Part shown: in pieces, positions 1 to 11,605 of the stretch | Position numbering within the stretch: the first letter of the stretch is position 1 | How the letters are laid out: each line of letters starts with the position of its first letter | NCBI RefSeq assembly: GCF_028372415.1 | Contig: NC_092877.1 | Coordinates: 387,983,342-388,047,341 of the forward strand | Source: Notamacropus eugenii | Lineage: Eukaryota > Chordata > Mammalia > Diprotodontia > Macropodidae | Direction: 5' to 3' | DNA length: 64,000 nt | Made by a program: the position numbers and the translations under genes | The notes under the pieces: generated by a model | Told to the model about the DNA's origin: nothing | Seen by the model: only the letters and a program-made list of their open reading frames with translations | Database searches by the model: none

Positions 1-2128
1 CTTAGTTGGTGCTTGGTGATTGGGTGTTGGATCATGTCTCTAGGTCTTCAAACATCCCCAGTTCATGAAGTCAAGGCTCTTTCCCTTCCTGCTTTTCTCC
101 CCTGGACACCCTCCCATATATCATTACTCCTCCTCCAATATGGTCCAGTGTGGTGTGATGGAAGCTGAGGGAAGTAGGATCCAATGTCTCCCTGTTCCCC
201 TCTTCATTCAGCCCAAGGTCTCTTTAGCTTTCCCAGCGACCACATCACATGACTGAAGCAGCAGGGGGATCTGGCCCCCAGACCTGCCTCCTTGTCTTGG
301 GCTTATGAAGTCACCTGTTGGAACTCCAGTATAAGATTTGACAGGAATCTCTGTTGAATTATGACATTTTTCCTGGATGTTGTCTCCATATCTGTCCTTG
401 ATAAGAACTGAAGCTTGGTGGCCACCTACAGTTTTCCTGCTGTGGTCTGACAAGGTCAGGCAGAGGGGGACCCTTACGTCTATCTCATAATCCTTCAGCC
501 TAAAATCACACTGACATTTTTGGCAGCCAACCCACGCTGGGTGGGTGACTAATTAGACCTCCCCCTCCCCTTTATCTTTTGCCTGGACCTCTTCCTCCTG
601 AAGTGGGCACTTGGCTGGGGCCAAATTTGGGGCCACTTCCCACTCTGATGAGGACTCTGCCCTTCTTGAACAAGGAGACCCTTCCCGGGAGTTATTCTCA
701 TCCTGCACTTGGCTTCAGCATCTCCGTGAGGCCACTTTGCTTTGAGATTTCAAGTTCACCTGCCCATCACACTCCGTGTAAGCTGTGGACCCTCCCCCTT
801 CCCCCCACCACAGAAAAGGCTGCCCCTATCACCCCCTGTATTTCCTCCTGAGCATACATGGAGGGGGGCCTCCTTTGCTGGTGGGATTCTGACCCAACTG
901 GCCTCCTCCACAGTAGCTGAAGCTTCCTTCTTCCCCCTCCATCTCCAATGTATTTCTATGACAGCATTGTTAGTACCCTCACGGCCTTTCTGGGACCTCA
1001 GTCATGAAATACCTCCCCTCTTAGATATCCTTCCTCCTTCCTTTCTCCTGCCTCTTCTTTCCCTCCTCCCTTCCTCCTTTTGATCCTTCCTTTCTTTACT
1101 GTCTCTCACCCCCTCCCTTCTTCCTTCCCTTCTATTTCCATCTGACTCTGCCAAAGGCAGGTTTGTCCAGTCTTGTTGGGTTCCCCATCATGCCCCCACA
1201 ATGCTGTCCTCACTAGGGCTGTGGCAGTGGGTGAAACCTCTTAGCGCAGATAGTTATCATTCTTGGGGCAAACACCAGGTAGTGCCCCTTGGCCATTGAC
1301 ATGGCCTAACGGGAGGGGGGGGGGGGCTGGTCAGAAGCACAGTCTTTGGCTTTGCTCTACTTAGAGACCACTCCCTCTAATCAGCACATCCCTGAGGGCA
1401 GGTGGGGATGTGCCCACTCTTTGTCCTCTGGCCCTTGGTCAGTCAGTGACTTGAGGTGTGAAATGAGCCAAATGATGCTGTCTAGGTGCCCAGGCCCAGA
1501 CCAGGTCTCCGAGAAGGTCAAGGGCTGGGTCCTATTCTCTCTCCTTGTGCAGAGACCCAGACTGGATGGCAGGAGGTTGGGTCCTGCTGCCAGCAGGGTC
1601 AGCCCTTCTTCCTAGGGCCTTAGCAGGATCTGTGTGGGGCAACCGATCATTCCATGTAGGCTGGGGCTAGGAGGGGCCAGGTTAGGGTCGGAGAGACCTG
1701 ACTGAGCCTGCAGACTTGGGAAGTTTAGGGAGACCTGAGTGCTGAAGAGCAGCTGTGCTTGGCAGAAAAAGGGTGAGGGGGGCAAGGGGGCAAGTAATCA
1801 GATCACCAAGAGAAAAGCTGATACACGGTGTGGTCTCACCCACACGATGTCTGGCCGGGAAAGCCAGACCCTGCCCTGGGACCCCAGAGCCTGGACAGCC
1901 CTAATTCTTACAGGAGGGAAGCCACCCAGTAGCAATGCCCCAGCTCCCGCAGACGGTCAGCTCCCTCTAAATCAGGAGCCCTCCGTGACTGGCCCTGCTG
2001 GCCAAGAGCCAAGAGCCTGGTCTTCTGAAGCTGCATAGGACTATGGGGGGCAGTGGGCAAGGGGGTGAGCTCCCCATGCTAACGGACTCCTCGGTCTCTG
2101 TCTCTCCCTCCCCCATCTGCTCCCCTAG
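1..2128. other. SPNS2: SPNS2 intron (partial), no exon found
   Basis: This stretch lies upstream of the first visible SPNS2 exon and ends in a pyrimidine-rich tract and a TAG acceptor. I looked for the exon expected to precede it in the family and found nothing convincing, so that exon is probably outside the window. The stretch is C/T-rich (for example about 1020-1130) and has a run of G at about 1313-1327. Short open frames here have no recognisable protein similarity. Confidence 0.6.
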
Positions 2129-2194
2129 ATTTGCATCTTTATCGGCGAGACACTGCTCTTCTCCAACTGGGCCATCACAGCAGACATCCTGATG
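2129..2194 (+). CDS. SPNS2: SPNS2 exon encoding a late transmembrane segment
   Basis: This is a 66-base exon of 22 codons, phase 0 at both ends. It has a TAG acceptor after a C/T tract and a GTGAGT donor. It encodes [18 protein letters not shown] and a few further residues, part of a late MFS membrane segment. Confidence 0.93.
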
Positions 2195-4461
2195 GTGAGT
2201 GACCCAAGGCTGGCCAGGCTCCTGCCTCTGGCCTGGCTAGAGGCAACCTCCTTCCCAAGGCGGCTAGGAGCCTGTTTTCTGGAGAAGGTGGTTTGTCTGT
2301 GTGTGGACTAGATTGGAGAGGGAAGAGCCTAGGGGAGGGGAGGCCAGGGAGACCACTTGTCAGGGGTACTGGTGGCTTAGGAGGCCCTTGGGAGCTGCGA
2401 GGACAGAGGGAGGACTTCCCTGTGTGATGAGGCCCATTGCCCGTCTGGGACCATCTGGGCCAGGCTCCTGTGGCCCTCAACACAGCTCCATCATCTCCGT
2501 GACTGTCAGAGCCCGGTGGGGGATGGGGACAGGGAAGTGCCAGCTTAGTGTTTGTGTTATTGGCAGTTCTGCCAGAGACTGTTTACAGGGAGGTCAGCAA
2601 CCAACACCCAGCTGGGGTGGCCATAGCCACCCAGACAAAGCTGCTCAGTCCCCGAGAGGCTGCCTGGGTCAGTCAGCCTGGTCTCAGCTGAGCTGAGGCC
2701 TGCAGGGAAGGGAGGAAGGGGTGGCTGACAGTGACCAGGTCCAGCACTGGGCTGAGGGGCCATGCCCATTGTGATGATGGGTGCCAGTGTCCACTGATTG
2801 GCCCCATGTCCCAAGGTACCCCACCTTTCTGGTAGAAGCCAGCCCCTGTATTCCTTCTCTGCCCCATAGTGGGCACCTGAGTGGCATCATGTACCTGGGA
2901 GGAGGACCAGCTTTGCCTCTGCAGAGGAGGCACCAAGCTGAGCTGGTGGGTAGGAGGCCAGGAGGCCAGATCTGGCTGCAGGCTCGCTCAGGCGGGGCAG
3001 GAGTGTGCTTGGCCCCTGCTCCCTTGGCATGTGGGGGAGACACAGTCTGTTTCTGCTGAGCCAGATTCTGTTGTGGGGAGGCATGAGGGCTGGTCAGGCT
3101 GGGAGATGTGGGGGGAAGTGTGGGCCCTGGCATCACTGGCCCCAAAGCCTTGGCTGGGGGAGGAATGTAGGTGTGGCTGAAGAAGGCTCTAGGGATGGGG
3201 AGATTAGGGATGAGGGCAGGGACAAGGGCAGTGGGGACAATGGGAGGAAGGAAGTATCCGGGTTTGGTGCATTCCTGGGGAGGGGGCAGCTTCCTGCCGG
3301 ACAATCTTTCCCATCAGCTCAGCCTGTCCATTCCCCTCTCCCCCGCCCTGAGATGCCCCCCATCCTGACGCTCTGGGACAGAGGGGACAGAGCAGGGTGG
3401 GGTGGGGGCTCGTGGGCTGGCGGGGAAAAGCATCCCAGGATCCCAGCTTCAAGATGAGGGCCTTGGGCTCAGCCTTGAAACCCAAGACCCCCAAGTCTGA
3501 AGGTCCCTGTGTCCTCTCCACTCCCCTCTCCAGAAAGCTGTCTCCCTGGAGCTCCCCTGCCAGCTGCCTGGGGGGAGGGGCAGGGGAGGCTGCCCCCCAG
3601 AGCCCAGCTTTACTTAACACTTTCCCAGAAAGCCTTCTCCCTTTTCTCCTCATTGAGCACCAGCCTGCTCCCTCCCCAGGGACACCACAAGGCTTTCTGC
3701 GCAAAGGGGAGTAAGCTCGGGCCTCATCCCTTCCTTTCCCATCTGAAGGTCCTTGAGGCGTGAGCCAGGCTTCCTCTGCCCTGGTCCAGGCCCATGGGGT
3801 CTGCAGAGAAGAGGGTACTATGGCCTCAGCCAGGGCCCTCTGGCATTGGAGGCTCTCTGGGAGACTGAGATGAACCCCCAGCCCCCACTTCAGACACGAG
3901 CAGAGCAGAGCAGGGAGTGGGGAGGGGGCCCAGAGTGCCCCAGGGACACTGGCCAACCTGGCCTTCCTGCCTTCCTGCAGTATGTGGTCATCCCCACTCG
4001 CCGAGCGACTGCAGTGGCCCTCCAGAGTTTCACCTCTCACCTGCTGGGAGACGCGGGCAGCCCCTATCTCGTTGGCTTTGTGAGTCCTGCTCACGGGGGC
4101 GGGGCCCAAGGGGCATCTTAGGGAGAAACCCTCCATAAGCCGAGCTTATGAGATCCGAGAACATCTAATTGGGGTGCTGAGGGCAGGGGGCCACACAGGG
4201 CACCAAGCTGTTCCCTTTGTCCAGCCTCCTGCCCTGAGAGGTGCCTCCATCTGTGGGACGGTGAGGGGATAGGGAAGGGGTAGAGCCGTGGAGGGTGGAA
4301 GGGGAGCTTCCCTACTTGGGGTCAGGCTGAAGGGGATGGGTCCTGGGGGCCGATGAGGGCGTGGCTACTGGGACCAGACTATGGGAGTGAGAGACCCAGG
4401 ATTCTGGACCATGCTGAGGAGGACCGGGGTGGGGGTGGAGGGTGGTCCTCAGGGAGGCAGC

Positions 4462-4544
<83 letters not shown>

Positions 4545-7500
4545 TGTGTGCGTGTGTGTGTCATGGCCGCAAGGCACTTGGGGAGGGGGCGTCCCAGAGA
4601 AAGCCTCTACTCTTGGTGTGGGGAGGGAAGCCTGGATGTGTCCCAGTCCCTCCGAAAGAGACCTGGAGAAGGGGAGGGGAGCAGCCAGACTGTTGGATGG
4701 AAGTGGTGAACCGCCCTCCTTGGCCTCCCTCTGCAGATCTCTGACTTGATCCGGCAAAGCACCCGGGAGTCCTCGCTCTGGGAGTTCCTCAGCCTGGGCT
4801 ATGCACTCATGCTCTGCCCCTTTGTGGTGGTCCTGGGAGGAATGTTCTTTCTTGCCACCGCCCTCTTCTTCCTCAGCGACCGGGCCAAGGCTGAGCAACA
4901 GTAAGTGGTTCTGGAGGGGGCAGGGATGGCCAAGGGCTGTGGGCTCCTGAGTGTAGGGCTCAGCCCAGGGAGCTGCTTACCCTGGCACCCTGTGGGGGCA
5001 GCCAGGCTCTAGGCTGGGCACTTCCTCATTTCGAGGCATCGGACTCCACAGAGTCTCCAGACTGGACTCCTCCATGGATATTTCCCCCAGGGCTTTCAAA
5101 GCCAAGGCCCAGAGGCCCCTTTGTGAGTGGCCCTGGCAGCGCACTGTGGGCAGACAGGAGCTGTACCCACCCTCAGCCTCCTAGGCTGCAGGTACGTGGT
5201 CATCCCTACTTACTCTCAGCTTGTTGTCCATGCCAAGGATGATCACAGCTCATGAGGCTTTAAGGAAGCGAACAGGGTGGACAGGAAAGCCCTGAGAGAA
5301 CCAGGAGCCAGGCTCAGGCAGCCCAAAGGTCTCTTAGACAATGTTAGTCTGTTAGCCCAAGGTTAGTTAGTCAGTGACAGGTATACCATGTGCCTGAGGC
5401 AGCCTCTGTGAGCCCAGCTTTTCCCAGAATCCCCCAGGGCCTGCCCCACAGCACCCCTGACCTCACAGGCACCTGGGCATCTTCTCTGCACTGTCCACAG
5501 CATGGTGCTTCCCAGGTTCAGGCACTTACAGGATGTAGGAATGGCCTCTTTTATTTCTCTGACCAGTGGGAGTTGGGGAGGAGAGAAGGATCTTGCCAAT
5601 GATGGGCCTCGGTTTCCCCAGCTTTAAAACAGTCAGTTGGATCATTTAGTCTCCAGGGTTGTTTTGATGATCTGGGAATCTGGGGAGGGAAGAACCAATT
5701 TGTTTTCTGGACAGGAATTATGTTTCTTATGGAAATGACCAAGGTGCAGAGAGACCCTGCCATGGTGGTCAAGCTGGACCCTCAGGGCTGGGCAGTAGTC
5801 CTCCCAACCAGCTGCCCACAGACCCTGGGCACTCTACCAAAGCTCCAAGCAGGCAGGAACTTGTTCCTGCGTGAAAGGCTAATGAATGCCCAAGGCAGGG
5901 AAGCTTCCTTCCCATGAGAGGTCCCGCTGACCATAAATGGACTGGCAGGCTTCTCTGCTCCATTTGGTGCCAGGCACCAGGCTCGGTGGGGGCCATGCCC
6001 TCTGCTCAAAGGAGCCCAGCCCAGGAGCCTCTGAGAGCAGGGGCTGGGGCTGGTATACTTAGTTCCGATCCTTGGGTCCCATGAAGCAGCCCAGCTCCTC
6101 AGGCCCCAGCTGGGCTAGCCTGGAACAGGGCCCCGATCGTGGGGTTGCCAGTACCAGGCAGAGTGGACAACGGGAGGAGAGTCGCCTGAGGCAGATGGGA
6201 GCCCTGTCAGTTGTGACAAGGGGACCAGCAGAGAGGGCAGAGGCAGGTTGTCAGGGATGACTCGGATGGACAAGAAGCGAGCAGCAGCTAGGTTATGGAT
6301 CAAGGTAGAAGCTGTGTAGGGAGGGACTGGAGTAGGGAGACGTCCTTTCTTAAAGGGTTTGCAAAGTTCTTAGCAGACTAAGCCTTTCCAGAACCCTGGG
6401 AGTTAGGCGCAGAGGAGGACACTGAGACAGACTTGAGCTACCAGTGTCTGAGGTAGGTTCCCCACTAAGGTCTCCCTGACTCCAGGTGCAGTGCTCTGGC
6501 CCCTGTTGGTCCCATGCATAGGAGGGCCCTAAAGGGGCTGTAGGGAGAGGTATCTCGGAGACAGAAATACCCGAGATGAGCCATGGAGGAGACAGGGGAA
6601 GTGAGTGGGCATGGGGAGTTAAGGAGGCTGGCAGAGGCCCCAGGAGAGGCACTTTGGAAGCAGAGGATAAAATGGAGTCATGGAGCTTGCCCCGGGGTGT
6701 GAAGGGAATGCTGGGAAGGGATGGAAAGTCTAGTGAAGGGCGTTCTCTAGAGCAGAGAGAGGGGCAAAGGCTCCCCGAGGAAGGGGAGGAGGGCTGTGGC
6801 AGACTTTACTGAGTGTGGTCTCTTTGAAGGACCTACCCAGGTGGGCAGGGGGCCTAGCTGCCCCCATGTGTGTTCTGGTCCTGGCACAGACACACCAAGC
6901 TGGACTAGAGTCTTTGAGGGCCCTAAAGGTGAGGGGTACTTCCCTGGAGTCCCCTTCCTCCATGGGTGGACCATGGGTCAAATCCTTGAAGAATCTGAGG
7001 AGCAGGGAGGCTAGAAAGGAGGCACGAAGGCAAGCCTTAGTGGCCTGGGCTGGCAGAGAAGCCCCCAGCCTGGCTCCAGTGGGTTGGGGGTAGGGCAGGA
7101 CCAGGGGCCCCTCTCACCTTCTGCTCTTGGTCATTCCCCTGCAGGGGCCCTCGTGAGTTAGCAAGCTGAGTGTGGGACGGGGCCACCTCCGGCCAGCCGG
7201 TGGTGGCATCCAGGTAAAGGGCAGCTTCGCTCCTGGGGGGTCTGCTTGGTATGCCCTGAGTTCTGACCCGGGTCCTGCTGGGGCTGCCCTGGCACCTGCC
7301 ACCCCCTGCACCGGGCCAGCCAGGAGGGGAGTGCAACTGGAGGGGCCAGCAGGCATGGCATTGCCAAAAGGCATGGGCAGCTTGCTTCCTGCCCCTCACC
7401 TCCCAGACAGGATGGTGCAGGGCTGGGGCTGGGGTTTCGATTGGCATGCTGGACTTCAGAAGGGGAAGGAGGCTGAATCCCTGCACGCCAGGCTTTTCCC

Positions 7501-8708
7501 CTTGGTCTAGGGAAATGGTGGTGGGGCAGCCTGGTGCGGGGGTGAACCTGTGGGACTCAGAGCCCTTTGGCCCTGACCTGCCACGGGGCCACCTCTCCCA
7601 GCCTGCTTCTCTATTGGAAAAATGGGGACCATGACACTTCGACCAGCTGCCCCTCAGGCTTTGTGGACTGGATAATAAGTTTTGTGTGTCTGTGCAGTGA
7701 GAAGGACCCAGAGGGGGTCAGGAAATCAGGAAGGCTTTGGTATTCTGGGCTGGTGGTCTTTCCTCACCCACCATCTGTCTGTCTGTCCTTCCCTCCACAC
7801 CTCTTTCTCCTCCCTCCCTCTGTCTTTCTTCTCTCCCTCCCTGCCCCGTGTGTCTGTCTCTCCCTTCTCTCTTCCTCTTTCCCCTTTCTCTCTCTCTACC
7901 CTCCGTCTCTCTCCCTCTTTCTCCTCTGTCTCTGTCTCTTTGTCTGTCTCTCCCTCTTTTTCCCCCCTCTCTCCTCTTCCTGTCTCCTTTCAGTCCCCAC
8001 CCCCCATGTCCTTTTGCCAGGGTGGGAGAAGGGTCTCTGCTTTGGTTCCCAACACCTCTGCTCCTAGGCCTTAATCCCAGGCCCTGTTCCCAGGTCTTTC
8101 TGTCTCAGTCACTCTCCCAGGAGCCTGGCCCTCAGAGACCTTCCCTCCATGCAGTGCAGTCTCCCCAGCCTGGCTGCCCAGACCCACAGAACAGATACAG
8201 GGAAGACTGTGGGAGCATGGTGGGGGGCTCCCAAACCGAGCCACAAAAAGGAAGGCCAGATGGGCCTCCGGGTGGCTGCTTGCTCAGCCTCCAAGCCCCA
8301 CCCCAGAGGTCTGTGAGGCCCCCTGCACCTGCCCCCTGGCCCAAGCCCAGCAGCGCCCTAGACATCCACTCTGAGCCTTCCCCCAAGTTCATCCTCCACA
8401 GGGCCTCCTGTGGTCCTCCTCCCTGGAGCCCTTGTCCAGGCTCTGAGCTCAGCTGGGGCCACAAGTCACTGGCCCAGATTCTGGGCAGGGAGGATGCTGT
8501 CACTGAGTCCAATGCCCTCATTTTAGGGATGAGGAAAGAGGCCCATGGTGTGAGAGAAGGCCCAGGGTCACTCTGACACAGCGAGCATGGGCTGGGTTCT
8601 CTGCCCCCAATTCAGAGCCCTTTATCCTGTGCCAGAGGCATTGCCACGCTGGGCTCAGGGACCCTGAGCTGAGCTTGGAGATCTTCCTGGGCAGTCAGCC
8701 CCGGGGGG

Positions 8709-8751
<43 letters not shown>

Positions 8752-8932
8752 TATGCACACGTGTATATATATGCGTGTATGCATGTGGACACACTGTGTG
8801 TGCATGTGTGAACGCATGCTAGGGTAGGGGAGTCCCAGGGCTGGCTGTCCTGGGTGGGCCTGGCCCCCTGACACCCCCCTCTTCTCCAGGGTGAATCAGC
8901 TGATGATGCCCCCAGCATCCGTGAAAGTCTGA
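2129..8932 (+). CDS. SPNS2: SPNS2 C-terminal part, sphingosine-1-phosphate transporter (4 coding exons)
   Basis: SPNS2 is a 12-pass major facilitator superfamily protein of the plasma membrane that exports sphingosine-1-phosphate, notably from endothelium, and so controls lymphocyte egress. Four coding exons at 2129-2194, 3981-4079, 4737-4900 and 8890-8932 join in frame with GT-AG introns. They encode about 113 residues of the C-terminal end. Diagnostic pieces are [49 protein letters not shown], a hydrophobic final membrane segment around [19 protein letters not shown], and the tail [13 protein letters not shown] followed by TGA. From memory this matches vertebrate SPNS2 and not SPNS1 or SPNS3, whose tails differ. 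The earlier exons lie left of the window. No frame damage is seen in the visible exons. The downstream neighbour MYBBP1A is convergent. Confidence 0.95.
3981..4079 (+). CDS. SPNS2: SPNS2 exon with the conserved loop and next membrane segment
   Basis: This is a 99-base, 33-codon exon with a TGCAG acceptor and a GTGAGT donor. It begins [15 protein letters not shown] and ends [10 protein letters not shown]. The VIPTRR loop followed by [11 protein letters not shown] is a hallmark of the spinster family. Confidence 0.95.
4464..4562. repeat. (TG)n microsatellite in SPNS2 intron
   Basis: A nearly perfect TG/CA dinucleotide run of about 95 bases with a few interruptions near its 3' end. It lies in the SPNS2 intron between the exons at 3981 and 4737. 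Long valine-cysteine or threonine-histidine frames across it are artefacts of the repeat. Confidence 0.97.
4737..4900 (+). CDS. SPNS2: SPNS2 penultimate coding exon, final membrane segment
   Basis: The exon is 164 bases with a CTGCAG acceptor and a GTAAGT donor that splits a glutamine codon. It encodes [20 protein letters not shown], then the last hydrophobic helix [20 protein letters not shown] and SDRAKAEQ. Confidence 0.95.
7770..8000. repeat. Polypyrimidine CT-rich tract
   Basis: About 230 bases that are almost entirely C and T on the + strand, with many CTGTCT, CCCTC and TCTCTC units. It is of the kind that can form triplex-type (H-DNA) structure. It lies about 0.9 kb upstream of the last coding exon of SPNS2. 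Confidence 0.9.
8712..8815. repeat. (TG)n microsatellite with degenerate tail
   Basis: A TG run from about 8712 to 8749 is followed by degenerate purine/pyrimidine alternation (ATATATATGCGTGTATGC type) to about 8815. It sits 75 bases upstream of the last SPNS2 coding exon. Confidence 0.93.
8890..8932 (+). CDS. SPNS2: SPNS2 last coding exon segment
   Basis: The exon follows a TCTCCAG acceptor. Its first base completes the split glutamine codon. It encodes [13 protein letters not shown] and stops with TGA at 8930-8932. Six bases further a strong GTAAGT donor begins at 8939, suggesting that the exon is spliced again within the 3' UTR. Confidence 0.93.
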
Positions 8933-9002
8933 ACGGGGTAAGTAGGGGGATCCTGGGGGGGGGGGGTGTCTTTCAGGTGGGATGCTCATAAGGATTGATG
9001 TT

Positions 9003-9110
9003 CAGGGTACAACAGCTAGGGGGCGCTACAGTAGAGTGCTGGACCTGAAGTCAGAAAACCCTGCATTCAAGTCCTACCTCAGACGCTTACTAGCTTGGTG
9101 ACCCTGGGCA
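9003..9110 (+). repeat. SINE fragment, tRNA-headed marsupial MIR-type
   Basis: The tRNA-like head of the marsupial MIR-type SINE is visible: a GCTAGG..GGCGC box A-like part, then 'gacctgaagtcag', 'cattcaagtcctacctcag' and 'gcttactagct..gtgaccctgggca'. It is truncated after the core start. The same family occurs, more complete, at 29.5, 30.7, 54.0 and 58.8 kb. Confidence 0.8.
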
Positions 9111-9859
9111 CCCCCTGAGAGGAGGAGCCCCGGCTTCCAGCCCCCACCTTCCCTTTCCTCTCTCCAGGTGTCCTGGAAGGAAGAACAGATGAGAACTCTG
9201 GGCCCTGTCCAAAGGAGGAGGTGGAGAGCCTTCAGTGAGCAGGGCAGGAGGCCAGGATCCAGGATCGGGCCTGCTTTGGTCTAAGGGCCCATGACCTCCA
9301 GAAGTGGCCACACAGAGCAGCGTGAGCAGTGGCCACCTCGCCTGGGGCCCTGAACCTCAGACAAAACATTCAGATGTTCAGGATGCTTTCAGAGGATACC
9401 CCCCACACTACCCCCACCTTTGCCATGTGGCAGATGCTGCTGACAAATGGGGGTCCCCATGGACACACTTCACAAGCTACAGAGGTCCGTGTATGAATGT
9501 GTGTGTGGCCTGTAGAGGCAGCGCTGGCTTCCCAGAGGAAAGACCCTCCTGGCACCCTGCCTGGATGAGTGGGCCTAATTGGGGGAGGGAGCATCGTCAC
9601 TTCAGACAAATCTGCCTGGGGTGGCCGCTGACCCTCAGCCCTGGCAGCCCCTGACCTGCCACTCCCCAAGGCCCATATAGACAACTGGATTTTCTAGCAT
9701 TCCCAAAGAGGACCTTCAATGGATGAGGAGCTGGGGAGGTGGAAAGGCAGAATCTTGAGGGGCTTCAGGCTCCCAAGTCCCTCTCCGCTCCCTTCTTGTC
9801 CTGTTTCATCTCTCAGCATCAAGCCTGGATCTGATGGACCTCCTGGGATGTGCTCTCAT

Positions 9860-10000
9860 GTCCCAGTTTTAGGGAGGCAGAAATGGAGGCCCATCTTGGG
9901 GAGCCACGTTGTCCAAGGTCCCATGGCTAGTGTGGGCTCCAAGATCAGAATCCAGGCCTCCTGCTTGCCAAGTAGGGCAATGTGCCCAGTGCTTTGCTCT
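9860..10000. repeat. Degraded MIR-like SINE
   Basis: Remnants of a MIR core read here: 'gggaggcagaaatggaggccc', 'tgtccaaggtcccatggctag' and 'agaatccaggcctcctg'. The copy is much diverged, so the limits are approximate. Confidence 0.55.
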
Positions 10001-11493
10001 TCTGGGGAAGAGAAGGGGCTGGGCCAGGTAAGGGACTTGAGGCTGGTAGCAGATGGGAGGATCCCTGGGGAGGGACTGGTGGGAGCTCCCCACACAGCCC
10101 CATGCCCACCCTGGAAACACAAAGTGGCAGGCAGGCAGGACCCATGCGCCTGAAGGCCTGGCCTGGGCCAGTCCAGGAAGCAGAGCCTGGCCCAGTGTCC
10201 AGTCCTGGAGGCTCCCCTCCCTCTCCCCCCACGCTCTTTCCCGGCAGAGGAATTTCCCAAATTTTGATCACTTTCAGGAATTGAGGCTGAGCTTTGCCAG
10301 GAGGGTCAGGGTCCCTTCCTCTTCATTTGTTGGCAGGAAGTTTGGCCTCATCTCCAAGGCCCAGCTTGTCCTCCTACTAGCAAAGGCTCTAGAGGGGTGG
10401 CCAGGGTTCTGGGCAGGACCAGAATTTGTGGGAATGACCCCTAACTCTTAAGAGATCCACAGGCAACAGGGTATGGTTTCTGGAGTAGAGGGCTCACACA
10501 GTCAATCCATAGGCATTTAGGAACTGCCTACTATGTGTCTGACACTGTGCGGTTTTCTTTGGGGGAGGGGGGGGTGGGTTTAAAGACAACCCATATCAGG
10601 TTCTCCCCGGAGCCAGGGCCAGGATGTGCAGCTGCGCAACCCACACTCTCAAGCCTCTCCCTGGGACCAGTTCACTGAAGCTCCATCAATCCCCCTCCTC
10701 ACTTCCCAGAGGGCAGGCCATGAGGGAGGGGGTAGCCATGGCTGTGCAGGCCCACCGTATTAGGAATAGGACGGACCGGCTTAGCTGGGATCTTTACTGT
10801 TTGCATCTGTCTCACGAGTGGTCCCCATGACAAATCCCATAATCCTGGAGATGCCCTTGGTCCAAAGGGCCTTTCTGCAGCAGAATTCCCCTGATCTCCC
10901 CATCAAGACCTGCCAGAAAAAGGGGTCCACAATGGTCCACGGTCCCATTCTGCCAGCTTCTCCCTACCTGCTCATGGGCCCCCTGAACTGTAAGCCAGCA
11001 ACCCCACCGTTTCCCTGGACTTTGTGGCAGGGTGTGTCCCCAGCTCTGCTGCTACCCCAACACCTAGGCTTGTTCACATGGAAGGGGACACCTGTATCTC
11101 TGAGAGAGGAGCCACTCCCCTCTCCCCGCAGCCCTGGCAGGGCGCCCAGGGAGGCTGTGGGCATGAAGGATCTCCCATCAGGCTTCTAATACCCTGTAAT
11201 GGGGGCTTTCTGAGGGGGAGACAAGCAAAACCAACCCTGGGCGGCCCCACGCCAGACCCACAGGCCTAAGGTCTCCTGTGCCCTGCAGCAGGGCCAGCCA
11301 CCTGAGGACCCCTGGGTCTATTGGATGGATGGGAAACAGCCCCACACCCCCACAGCGGGGCTAACAGGAGGCAGGATGTGGCCAGGTGGGCCCTGGGTGG
11401 GGCAGTGGCAGGTGAGGGGGCCTCCCCACTCAGCTGGGCCAAGATTTCTTGTCGTACAAGAACTCTGTTTCAAGGTTTCCTGATTTCTTTCAG

Positions 11494-11605
11494 GGAGCAA
11501 AGTGGCTGATTTTCTGGAGCAGCCAGGACTGTGAATTGACCTCAGAGGATGAGTGCAGTCACCAGAGACCTTTATGTAAATTAATAAAGCTATTTAAGGC
11601 CAGCC
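11494..11605 (+). other. SPNS2: Probable SPNS2 terminal 3' UTR exon
   Basis: A strong acceptor (TTTCTTTCAG ending at 11493) is followed by about 110 bases that contain AATAAA at 11583-11588. The donor six bases after the SPNS2 stop has no other obvious partner upstream of a poly(A) signal, so this is the likely last, non-coding exon. The splice is inferred from site strength and position only; no transcript was available. Confidence 0.6.
11583..11588 (+). terminator. SPNS2: Poly(A) signal AATAAA, probable SPNS2 end
   Basis: A canonical AATAAA hexamer followed 30-50 bases later by a GT-rich stretch (GGTCAGTGTC, then TTCTTGGGGGTC), as expected for a cleavage site around 11600-11610. Confidence 0.65.

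Larger units (their letters stand above)
4901..8889. other. SPNS2: Last coding intron of SPNS2
   Basis: A 4-kb intron with no exon that I can support. It holds degraded MIR-like traces (for example about 5605-5650 and 6355-6450, recognisable by remnants of the 'gaggacactgaga' core). It also holds a 230-base pyrimidine tract at about 7770-8000 and a TG microsatellite near 8712. Open frames such as those over 7737-8576 are low-complexity serine/leucine/proline reading of the pyrimidine tract. Confidence 0.6.

Noticed and set aside
1-480. Known repeat at the left edge
   Set aside because: The sequence looks repeat-like in style, but I could not match it to a family with any certainty.
3204-4136. 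310-codon - strand frame opposite SPNS2
   Set aside because: Overlaps a true SPNS2 exon on the other strand; composition follows GC content and no domain is seen.
4353-4898. Frames with long Val-Cys or Thr-His runs
   Set aside because: Reading of the (TG)n microsatellite; no protein similarity outside the run.
7737-8576. 279-codon + strand frame
   Set aside because: Starts in the pyrimidine tract (Ser/Leu/Pro repeats) and runs into GC-rich intron sequence; no known domain.
9600-10300. Possible small gene between the SPNS2 stop and the terminal exon (overlapping frames on both strands)
   Set aside because: All frames are short, overlap on both strands and cover a degraded MIR; no start or splice support.
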